Source of the DNA: CAZVEV01 sp964625865
Lineage (GTDB): Bacteria; Planctomycetota; Phycisphaerae; SM23-33
Direction: 5' to 3'
Length of the DNA: 30,012 nucleotides
NCBI GenBank assembly: GCA_964625865.1
Contig: CAZVEV010000041.1
Span: forward strand, 1 to 30,012
The translations under genes and the position numbers were made by a program. Under the pieces are notes generated by a model. It was not told where the DNA came from and ran no database searches. It saw nothing but the letters and a program-made list of their open reading frames with translations. The stretch's first letter is position 1, and the number at the start of each line of letters is the position of its first letter. Positions 23,838 to 30,012 of the stretch are shown piece by piece.

Positions 23838-24851
23838 CTACTTCTCGCCAGCCTTCCGTATCATCCGGCCGACTTCCTTGAGGGTCTTGACGTCGATGTC
23901 GCGGATCTTCCCGGCGTAGTTGGTGCCGATGTTGATCGAGAAGATGTTGCCGTACTTCATCGCGCCCTGGTAGTCCTTGTGGACCTTGCTTGCAGGATGG
24001 CAGAGGTTGTCGTGTTTCGGCAGGGAGTAGAACCACTGGGCCCCGCCCTTGTGCGGGGGAAGGATGGGGTACGTGAACTCCGCGACGTGATAGCCCTTGA
24101 ACGACCCCTCGGCGTCCTTGTTGTACTTCGATGCGTTCTTGTCGCCGATCTTGCCGGGCCTTCCCCTCTCACGCAGGCACAGGCGCCCCGCGGGCGCCCC
24201 GTGATTGAAGCCCACAAACGTGTTGGGCTGGAACGTGTGCATCCACTTGACCGTCTCGTCGTGCGAGAGCCCCCCCGTGCCGATCGCATGGTCTATCCAC
24301 CAGAACTCGATGGGACCGTATTGCGTGAGCAACTCTTTGAGCTGGGCCTTCTTGACCTCCGGATTGTTGCCGCCCCTCCGCTTGCCGTCGGCCGCGCCGG
24401 GCCAGTTCCAGTCGCCCTCGGAGAAGTACAACGCCAGCTTGATCCCGTACTTGTCGCAGGACGTGCGAAGCTTGGCGATCACGTCGACGCCGATCGGGCT
24501 GTTGGTCACCTTCTTGTCCGTGGTCTTGGTGTCCCACAGGCAGAACCCGTCATGGTGCTTGGCGAGGAACAGGATGTATCCCATGCCGGCGTCCTTGGCG
24601 GTTTGGCACCACTGGTCGGTATCGCAGCCTGTCGCCTTGAAGTACGACGCGTCCTTGCCGCGGGTCGGCGTCCATTCCTGTCCCGAGAATGAACTGAACG
24701 ACCAGCAAATGAACATGCCCCACTTCATGTCCCGTACCTGTTTGGCGCGGACCGCGTCGGGAAGCCGAGTCGTGTTGATCTCGGGGGTGGCGGCATGAGC
24801 CTGGCCCATCACCGCCAGGACCAGGCACAGTGCTGTGATTCTTGTCTTCAT
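23838..24851 (-). CDS. Secreted alpha-L-fucosidase (GH29-like)
   Basis: A 337-residue exported glycoside hydrolase that would release alpha-L-fucose. The signal peptide is residues 1-21 (MKTRITALCLVLAVMGQAHA). GH29 marks include KWGMFICWS near residue 45, the substrate-binding HHDGFCLWDTKTTD (99-112), DVIAKLRTSCDKYGIKLALYFSEGDW, and FWWIDHAIG with D187 as the likely nucleophile. It ends at KAGEK with no C-terminal beta-sandwich, shorter than most GH29 enzymes of about 450 residues, so it is catalytic domain only. ATG at 24851 was chosen for AGGAG 9 bases upstream and the signal peptide; the frame continues upstream to 25316 without support. It could alternatively act on a related deoxy-sugar linkage. 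The sulfatase 12 kb away makes sulfated fucan a reasonable guess only. Confidence 0.88.
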   Translation of the reverse strand: MKTRITALCLVLAVMGQAHAATPEINTTRLPDAVRAKQVRDMKWGMFICWSFSSFSGQEWTPTRGKDASYFKATGCDTDQWCQTAKDAGMGYILFLAKHHDGFCLWDTKTTDKKVTNSPIGVDVIAKLRTSCDKYGIKLALYFSEGDWNWPGAADGKRRGGNNPEVKKAQLKELLTQYGPIEFWWIDHAIGTGGLSHDETVKWMHTFQPNTFVGFNHGAPAGRLCLRERGRPGKIGDKNASKYNKDAEGSFKGYHVAEFTYPILPPHKGGAQWFYSLPKHDNLCHPASKVHKDYQGAMKYGNIFSINIGTNYAGKIRDIDVKTLKEVGRMIRKAGEK

Positions 24852-24949
24852 GTCACGTCTCTCCTGCACGTCTGACCGTCTTGTGCGTCGCCCTGACGCC
24901 AGGGCCATACTGACCCTACGACACTCGGCCGCTCTTGGCAAGGCAGGGA

Positions 24950-24970
24950 CCCCACGAAAGGAACGTGGGG
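24950..24970. repeat. 7-bp stem hairpin in a divergent intergenic region
   Basis: CCCCACG (24950-24956) pairs perfectly with CGTGGGG (24964-24970) around AAAGGAA. It lies in the 283-base gap between the divergent fucosidase and YwaF-like genes and could be a protein-binding site or leader hairpin. No clear promoter was found in this gap. Confidence 0.4.
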
Positions 24971-25134
24971 GCCAGGGCCATCGGACGCTGCCGATGTCTC
25001 CCGGCGTGCTGCCGGACCGTATGCCGCCCGTCCGGTCCAAACACAGACTTGCCGCGCCGGACGGCAGCGAATACGCTTGGTCAATCGAGCGGGCGCGCGG
25101 TCGGTCGGCGTCCGGACTCGATCGGGAGCATGCA

Positions 25135-25896
25135 GTGATCGCGGCGGTGGACAATGAGTTCGTGCTGTTCGGCACGGCGCATCTGGCGGTGATGGCGCTG
25201 ACGCTGATCGTGCCGGCCGGCCTGGCCGCCGCGTGCGGACGCGGGCGACGGGTCAGGACCACGCGGGCGATCTGCTGGGCCATGGCGGGGATGCTCGTGA
25301 TCAACGAGTTCGTCACCTACATCCACAGCGCCACCGTCCACGGTGTCGACTCGTTCCTGGCCAACGACCTGCCGCTGCACCTGTGCGGCGTGGCGGCGTA
25401 CATGACGGCGTACACGCTCGTGCGGCCCCATCAACTGCTGTACGAACTGGCGCTGTTCTGGGGACTGGCCGGGACCGTCCAGGCGATCATCACGCCGAAC
25501 ATCAGCGCGGGGTTTCCGTCGTTCCCGTTCGTGCGGTTCTTCATCACGCACTGCGGCATCGTTGCCGGCGTGCTGTATGCCACGTGGGGCCTGCGGATGC
25601 GCCCGCGGCTGGTGGGGGTGCTCTATGCCTGGCTGGCGGGCAACGCGATGGCGGCCGTGCTGGCCGTGCTCAACGCTCTGACGGGGTGGAACTACATGTT
25701 CCTGTGCGCCAAGCCCGAGGGCGTCGCGGGCGACTCGCCGTTCTTCGCCCCGGGGTGGCCCTGGTACATCCTCATGCTCGAGCCGGTGGCCCTGCTGATG
25801 TTCTGGATTTTCTACACCCCGTTCCCGATCGCCGACAGGCTGCGAAGGCAGGCAATGGGGTCACATTGCCCAAAGGCGCGGGAGGATTCCGGATAG
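25135..25896 (+). CDS. YwaF/TIGR02206 family integral membrane protein
   Basis: A 253-residue inner-membrane protein with about six or seven hydrophobic segments. Family marks are LPLHLCGVAAY in the middle (the LPLxLC motif) and WNYMFLCAKPEG followed by GWPWYILMLEPVALLMFWIFY near the end, which match the TIGR02206 group including B. subtilis YwaF; its biochemical role is not known. The GTG start at 25135 has GGGAG 6 bases upstream; the frame extends left to 24835 but through the divergent gene's leader. The C-terminal tail is short and basic. It diverges from the fucosidase and converges with the LarA-like gene, so it is probably a single-gene unit. Confidence 0.85.
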   Translation: MIAAVDNEFVLFGTAHLAVMALTLIVPAGLAAACGRGRRVRTTRAICWAMAGMLVINEFVTYIHSATVHGVDSFLANDLPLHLCGVAAYMTAYTLVRPHQLLYELALFWGLAGTVQAIITPNISAGFPSFPFVRFFITHCGIVAGVLYATWGLRMRPRLVGVLYAWLAGNAMAAVLAVLNALTGWNYMFLCAKPEGVAGDSPFFAPGWPWYILMLEPVALLMFWIFYTPFPIADRLRRQAMGSHCPKAREDSG

Positions 25897-26232
25897 GATG
25901 ACCGGATGGACGGGATGGGAGGAACGAAGGGAAGATAGGCGAGGAGGAAGAACCGCAGCATCCCGGCTAGGGGGTCTGGCCTTCCCGTGGCCGCACTCGG
26001 CCGGAAAAAACGACCCTACCCCCCATGATCAAGCCCAAACGCGGCCAAGGGGGTCAGCCGGGCTTCTATGACGTGTTGGGGGTATTCCGAGTATTCGTAC
26101 CTGCCCGGTGCCGTGGGCTGACGCGAAGCGGCAACCACGTTGTCTCCTGTGGGAAGACGTGGTTGCCGCTTCGCGTCAAGCCACGCCACCCTGGCTACGG
26201 AACCCCGCTGGCGTGGATCACGTGATTCTCAG
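25897..26232. other. 336-bp intergenic region between convergent genes
   Basis: No convincing gene. It has a weak GGGTC (25970-25974)/GACCC pairing around an A6 run (GGAAAAAACGACCC, about 26002-26015) and the strong 22-bp hairpin at 26119-26178. A frame beginning at 26025 runs through the hairpin and is rejected as coding. Confidence 0.5.
26119..26178. repeat. Perfect 22-bp stem hairpin
   Basis: Bases 26119-26140 (TGACGCGAAGCGGCAACC plus ACGT) are the exact reverse complement of 26157-26178, around a 16-base loop. It sits between the convergent YwaF-like and LarA-like genes. There is no T-run, so it is more like a REP/MITE-type palindromic repeat or a factor-dependent bidirectional terminator than a classic terminator. 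Confidence 0.85.
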
Positions 26233-27516
26233 TCAGGGACGCGCCCATTCGGGGGGATCGGTCAGGCGGTAGAGCATCTCGCCGGCCTTGGGGACGTAGA
26301 GTCGGCCCTCGGCTTCCCGGCCTTGCCAGTCGGCGATATCGATGCTCGCCGGGTCGCGATAGCCCAGGTTCACGCGGCGGCAGGTCTCCTCGCTGATCCC
26401 GCTGGCCAGCGTGACCTCGACGCGCGGGCGCTCGACCCCGTCGTCGTAGCTGCCGATGCCTCGCACGTGCGTCGAGTGGGCCAGGATGCCCCACGGGTAG
26501 TCCTTGAAGCGGTCCCACTGCTTGAGGAAATACTCCAGCGTGTGATAGCCGATCTCCTCGATGACCGGTCCGTGGGCGAGCGAGATCTCGCTGATGTGCG
26601 GGGCGTAGATGATCAACTCGCCGCCGTCGGCGACGACGGGCTCCATCTTGTACATGCACTTGGCGCCGACCCACAGTTCGTCATACATCTCGGGCGCCCG
26701 CGAGAGGATGGAGGTGAAGGGTTTGTCGACGTAGGTGATGTGGACCTGGTCGGACAGGTCGGCCGCCGCGGACCAGGCCTCACGCCGCGGGCCGAAGAAC
26801 AGGCCGGCCAGGTCGTGGCCCTTGACGACCATGGCCAGCAGGTGCGTCGGCACGCTGATCATATCGGCGGCGGCTTCCAGCGTGGCGCGGACGGGGGTGT
26901 CCTTGCAGCCGATCATCTTCGGGATGGTGATGATCGCGCCAAGCCAGTGGAAGAAGTTCAGCAGGTCCTCCCCGCAGATGCCGGGAAAGAAGTACTTCGC
27001 CCCGCCGGAAAAGCCCACCACCTCGTGGGGGAACACGGGGCCGGCGATCAGGACGGCGTCGTAGTCGAAGATCAGGCGGTTGATCGTGATGTCGATGTCC
27101 AGTTCGAAGCCGCCCGAGGCCCCGCCGGTGATCTGGCGGATCTGATCGGCGCTCAACGTGCCGATTCTCGTCAGCGCGTCGGGGTTCTTCCAGTCGTGGT
27201 TGAACACCTGCGAGCCGCCCAGTACGTCGCCGCGCGTCCCGGGCGCGATGCCCAGCAGGCGGTCGATCTGCTCGTCGCTCAGCGGCGGGTGCGTGCCCAG
27301 GGCGATCAGGAAGTCCAGCCTCGCCGCCCGCGGGGCGATGGCTTCATGGAGAGCCCGTGTGATCAGCGGCAGGGGGCAACTTCGCGTGTGGTCCGGGATG
27401 ATGACCAGCACGCGCTTCGCGTCGATGCCCATCGCGTCGGCGGCGGCGAAGATGATCTCGCGCGCCGCGGCATCGCCCAGCCCCTGCCGCGTATCAGACT
27501 GCCCGAGAACGGCCAT
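26233..27516 (-). CDS. LarA-like protein (lactate racemase fold, DUF2088)
   Basis: A 427-residue protein of the lactate racemase LarA family. Aligned by eye to LarA: PDHTRSCP supplies the Arg (R45), IALGTHPPLSDEQ the first catalytic His (H76), and FPHEVVGFSGGAKYFFPG the second (H164) and the Lys (K174) that anchors the nickel-pincer cofactor. By family it would interconvert 2-hydroxy acid epimers with that cofactor, but the family covers several substrates. No larB, larC or larE cofactor genes are nearby. ATG at 27516 was chosen for GGAG 7 bases upstream; ATG at 27534 lacks a ribosome site. It diverges from the glycosyltransferase gene, so a sugar-acid substrate is conceivable but unproven. 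Confidence 0.87.
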   Translation of the reverse strand: MAVLGQSDTRQGLGDAAAREIIFAAADAMGIDAKRVLVIIPDHTRSCPLPLITRALHEAIAPRAARLDFLIALGTHPPLSDEQIDRLLGIAPGTRGDVLGGSQVFNHDWKNPDALTRIGTLSADQIRQITGGASGGFELDIDITINRLIFDYDAVLIAGPVFPHEVVGFSGGAKYFFPGICGEDLLNFFHWLGAIITIPKMIGCKDTPVRATLEAAADMISVPTHLLAMVVKGHDLAGLFFGPRREAWSAAADLSDQVHITYVDKPFTSILSRAPEMYDELWVGAKCMYKMEPVVADGGELIIYAPHISEISLAHGPVIEEIGYHTLEYFLKQWDRFKDYPWGILAHSTHVRGIGSYDDGVERPRVEVTLASGISEETCRRVNLGYRDPASIDIADWQGREAEGRLYVPKAGEMLYRLTDPPEWARP

Positions 27517-27552
27517 TTTGTCTCTCCACTTCATTGTATCGGCCGGTTGCGG

Positions 27553-27573
27553 ATTGTAAGGTACACGTACAAT
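27553..27573. promoter_or_regulatory. Symmetric promoter-like inverted repeat in a divergent region
   Basis: ATTGTA (27553-27558) and TACAAT (27568-27573) are inverted arms with a 9-base spacer, so a TACAAT -10-like hexamer (5 of 6 to TATAAT) faces each direction. A TTGCGG (27547-27552) lies only 15 bases upstream of the plus-strand hexamer. It may be a bidirectional promoter or operator shared by the LarA-like and glycosyltransferase genes. Confidence 0.35.
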
Positions 27574-27700
27574 GCCGCCAGCCGCTGCTCGATAGCGTTT
27601 CGTCCGGCTGACCGCGGCGGCGTTGTGCAGGACCGGCGGTCGGCGCGGACTGACCCCGATCAGGATAACACGGACTGGAACCGCACGTTAAGGAAAACGA

Positions 27701-29455
27701 ATGATCGTCGCACACGTAACGCATGAAGCGGTGGAGAAGATCGGGGGCATCGGGGCGGTCATTGCGGGTCTGACGACAGCCGACGCCTACGCCGAGACCG
27801 TCTCGCGAACCGTGCTTCTTGGCCCACTCCTCCAGACCGATCGCCCGGTCAACCAGCGCCTCGGCGAGGGGGGCAAGGTGATCTACAGTTCGCTGGACGA
27901 GGTCTGCCCCGCCCCGTGGCGCGAGCGGTTCAGGCCGATCGAGCGGACCTACGACGTGGGGATCATCTACGGCACGCGCGAGATCGTCGAGCCGTGCGGG
28001 GGCAATGCGGTGGAGGCCGAAGTCCTCGTTATCGACGTCTTCCACTCCAACGCGGCGCGGCTGAACCTCTTCAAGGGCGAACTGTTCACCAAGTTCGCCG
28101 TCCCCAGCCATGACTTCGAGGACATCTGGGAGTTCGAGCAGTACGTCCGCCTCGCCGAGCCGGGCTTCGAGGCCCTCAAGGCCATCGGGTGTGACGGCAA
28201 TGGCGATCCGATGGTGATCCTGTCACACGAGTACATGGGCATGCCGACGGCGCTGAAGGCCATCCTCTCCGGCGATGACAACGTGCGGACGGTCTTCTAC
28301 GCCCACGAGGTCGCCTCGGTGCGACCGATCGTCGAGGACATGTCCGGGCACGACACGATGTTCTACAACGTCCTGGACGCGGCTGAGGACGAGGGCAAGT
28401 TCATCGAGGAGGTCTTCCCGTCGGTCCACGATAACTACAAGCACCCGCTGGTCAAGGCCGCCCGATACTGCGACCACGTCTTTGCCGTCGGCGACTACGT
28501 GGTCCGCGAGATGAAGTTCCTCGATCCGCACTTCGCGACGATGGACATCGACCTGGTCTACAACGGGATCCCCGCGTTTTCGCTGACGCTCGATGAGAAG
28601 CTCGCCGCCCGCCAGCGCATGCGGTCGTATGCCGACACGCTGCTGGGCAGCCGTCCGACGTGGGTGTTCTCGCACGTGGCCAGGCCCGTTCTGAGCAAGG
28701 GGATCTGGCGCGACCTCCGCGTGCTGCACGCGATGGAGCCTCACCTGGCCGAGCGGGGCGAGACGGCGGTCTACTTCATGCTCGGCACGCTGGCGGGGCA
28801 GCGGCGGAGGCAGGACATCCGCCAGATGGAGCGCGTCTATGGCTGGCCGGTGGCGCACGAGGAAGGTTATCCCGACCTGTGTGGCGGCGAGGACGTCGTC
28901 GGCGCGATGATCGCCGATTTCAACCGCCACCACGAGGCGGTCCGCGGCGTGATGGTCAACCAGTGGGACTGGAACAGGCGAGTGTGCGGCGACCGCATGC
29001 CCGAAGAGATGACCTTCGCGGACATCCGGTGCGGCATCGACGTGGAGTTCGGGCTCAGCGTGTACGAGCCGTTCGGCATCAGTCAGTTCGAGGGCCTGAG
29101 CTTCGGCGCCCTGTGCGTGGTGTCCAACGTGTGCGGATGCATGGGCTTTGCCCGCTCCGTGGGCGCCGCCGAGGGCGACGGGGCCACCGTTATCGAGGGC
29201 AACTTCCTGGACGTCGGCGAGGGGCCGAGAGATGTCGTCTCGCTGCTGAACATGCCCGCCGACCAGCGCGACCGCGTGGAGACCGCCGAGGCCGATCGCA
29301 TCGCCGGCCTGGTCCTGGACCGACTCGTCAACGACAGCGACGCCCTGGCTGCACGCATCGAGCGCGGGGCCCGCGTGGCGGCGGAGATGAGTTGGGAGCA
29401 CGTGATGCAGGACTACTTCCTGCCCGCCCTGGGACGGGCCTCGGCGCAAACCTGA
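27701..29455 (+). CDS. GT5-like glycosyltransferase (glycogen/starch synthase-like)
   Basis: A 584-residue GT-B fold glycosyltransferase. The N-terminus has KIGGIGAVIAGL (13-24), a variant of the K-x-GG-L-x-D-V donor-binding loop of glycogen synthases in which the Asp is Ala. Strand motifs include VILSHEYMGMPTALKA and VFYAHEVASVRP. The C-terminal domain has the retaining EX7E motif (EPFGISQFE, E456 and E464). By family it would transfer a sugar from a nucleotide donor, probably in the cytoplasm, but the changed donor loop and the long insert between domains make glucose/glycogen uncertain. AAGGA lies 6 bases before the ATG. It ends 86 bases before the Rrf2 gene. Confidence 0.8.
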   Translation: MIVAHVTHEAVEKIGGIGAVIAGLTTADAYAETVSRTVLLGPLLQTDRPVNQRLGEGGKVIYSSLDEVCPAPWRERFRPIERTYDVGIIYGTREIVEPCGGNAVEAEVLVIDVFHSNAARLNLFKGELFTKFAVPSHDFEDIWEFEQYVRLAEPGFEALKAIGCDGNGDPMVILSHEYMGMPTALKAILSGDDNVRTVFYAHEVASVRPIVEDMSGHDTMFYNVLDAAEDEGKFIEEVFPSVHDNYKHPLVKAARYCDHVFAVGDYVVREMKFLDPHFATMDIDLVYNGIPAFSLTLDEKLAARQRMRSYADTLLGSRPTWVFSHVARPVLSKGIWRDLRVLHAMEPHLAERGETAVYFMLGTLAGQRRRQDIRQMERVYGWPVAHEEGYPDLCGGEDVVGAMIADFNRHHEAVRGVMVNQWDWNRRVCGDRMPEEMTFADIRCGIDVEFGLSVYEPFGISQFEGLSFGALCVVSNVCGCMGFARSVGAAEGDGATVIEGNFLDVGEGPRDVVSLLNMPADQRDRVETAEADRIAGLVLDRLVNDSDALAARIERGARVAAEMSWEHVMQDYFLPALGRASAQT

Positions 29456-29470
29456 GCGTTCTGACTGATC

Positions 29471-29511
29471 TTGACGGATGAATCGGCCGATAGTACCGTG
29501 TATTCAGGTAC
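29471..29511 (+). promoter_or_regulatory. Possible promoter and operator of the Rrf2-family gene
   Basis: TTGACG (29471-29476) is a near-consensus -35, and 17 bases on is a weak -10 (TACCGT, 29494-29499). An inverted repeat, GTACC (29493-29497) and GGTAC (29507-29511), overlaps that -10, a position fit for self-repression by the regulator downstream. Arms of only five bases keep this tentative. Confidence 0.35.
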
Positions 29512-29541
29512 GGGGTGTGGACAGCGCAATTGGAATAGAAC

Positions 29542-29949
29542 ATGAAACTGACCCCCGCGGCGGAGTTCGCAATTCGAGGCATCTGTGTTCTAGCGGAGCA
29601 CGGCGGACAGACGCCGATGAACCTCGCGACGATCTGCGAGAAGCGAGGCCTGTCGAAACAGTATCTGGCCAAGATCTTCGGCACGCTGGCCCGTGCGGGG
29701 CTGGTCACGCCGATTCGCGGAAAGCACGGGGGGTACACGCTGACCCGGGCCCCGGGGGACATCACCGTCCTGGACGTCATCGAGGCCGTCGAGGGCCCGG
29801 TGGCCCTGAACTTCTGCCAGCATACCCCGCCACGGTGCGATGAGACCGAGTGTCCGCTACGGTCGGTCTGGGCGGAGTTGCAGGAAGCCGTCTCGCAGCG
29901 CCTGGCGTCGGTAACGCTTCAGATGATCCTCGACGGCTGCGTCAGTTGA
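29542..29949 (+). CDS. Rrf2-family transcriptional regulator with Fe-S cysteines (IscR-like)
   Basis: A 135-residue Rrf2-family regulator. The winged HTH spans about residues 1-72, with MKLTPAAEFAIRG at the start, the recognition region LSKQYLAKIFGTLARAGLV, and the wing GKHGGYTLTRAP. Three cysteines, C92, C99 and C104, in the dimerisation loop match the spacing region of the IscR [2Fe-2S] site, so it may sense iron-sulfur or redox state. It may instead be an RsrR- or NsrR-like sensor of nitric oxide; the sequence alone cannot decide. No isc or suf genes follow within the window, though only 63 bases remain. The ribosome site before the ATG is weak (GGAATAG). Confidence 0.88.
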   Translation: MKLTPAAEFAIRGICVLAEHGGQTPMNLATICEKRGLSKQYLAKIFGTLARAGLVTPIRGKHGGYTLTRAPGDITVLDVIEAVEGPVALNFCQHTPPRCDETECPLRSVWAELQEAVSQRLASVTLQMILDGCVS

Positions 29950-29970
29950 CATGTCTCCTAGTGTGCCGTC

Positions 29971-29993
29971 ATTCTTGAATAAGAGGGTATAGT
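29971..29993 (+). promoter_or_regulatory. Promoter-like sequence after the Rrf2 gene
   Basis: The 10-base palindrome-like ATTCTTGAAT (29971-29980) is followed by TATAGT (29988-29993), a good -10. No -35 is at normal distance; the TTGACA at 29946-29951, overlapping the Rrf2 stop codon, is too far. It may drive the next, unseen gene. Confidence 0.25.
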
Positions 29994-30012
29994 CGTTTGA
30001 GCTTGATGCGGG

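Noticed and set aside
24852..25316. 155-residue upstream extension of the fucosidase frame
   Set aside because: It overlaps the start of the YwaF-like gene on the other strand and the signal peptide begins only at 24851.
26025..26225. 66-residue plus-strand frame over the 22-bp hairpin
   Set aside because: It is made largely of the hairpin arms and has no ribosome site or recognisable protein features.
1..30012. tRNA, rRNA, transposase or integrase genes
   Set aside because: None was recognised on either strand, so the repeats cannot be tied to an autonomous mobile element in this window.

Overview
The window is uniformly GC-rich, gene-dense bacterial chromosome. The gene repertoire points to a member of Planctomycetota, probably a Phycisphaerae-like lineage. 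The indicators are a Tat-exported sulfatase, a small secreted GH29 fucosidase, secreted PDZ and HEAT proteins, paired giant PQQ-propeller proteins with a degenerate methyltransferase-like N-terminus, and many short intergenic repeats. This placement is inference from protein content; there is no rRNA or tRNA in the window to test it.

Layout: 1-400 holds a short winged-helix regulator flanked by 21-bp direct repeats on the left and a duplicated, palindromic tail on the right. A radical SAM protein (400-1335, minus) diverges from a two-gene secreted unit: a PDZ protein and a HEAT-like protein (1521-4315). Then come three co-directional metabolic genes (4645-9802): hisF, a stand-alone GMP-synthetase ATPPase/dimerisation protein, and carB. 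All three are ammonia-accepting subunits of glutamine amidotransferases, and none of the glutaminase partners is present. Next are an arylsulfatase with a small membrane protein (9886-11859, closed by a good terminator), a DRE-TIM aldolase-like enzyme, a repeat-rich gap, gltX, and a convergent PrpE/ACSS3-type acyl-CoA synthetase.

17032-23774 holds two divergently transcribed paralogues of about 1,080 residues, each with a signal peptide, a SAM-methyltransferase-like Rossmann domain and two PQQ-like propeller halves. The plus-strand copy is intact. The minus-strand copy is split by a frameshift located exactly in a degenerate 7-bp tandem repeat that encodes the linker between the propeller halves; the two copies differ by two heptamers (14 nt).

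The right end has a GH29 alpha-L-fucosidase (minus), a YwaF/TIGR02206 membrane protein, a perfect 22-bp hairpin between convergent genes, and a LarA-like racemase-fold protein. A GT5-like glycosyltransferase diverges from the LarA-like gene across a symmetric promoter-like inverted repeat. Last is an Rrf2/IscR-type regulator with the three Fe-S cysteines. Sulfatase plus fucosidase suggests sulfated-polysaccharide use, while hisF/guaA-like/carB link histidine, purine and pyrimidine/arginine synthesis through ammonia transfer. The most unusual points are the glutaminase-less ammonia-acceptor trio, the divergence of HisF and the GuaA-like protein from canonical motifs, and the heptamer-driven frameshift in the exported methyltransferase/PQQ paralogue.
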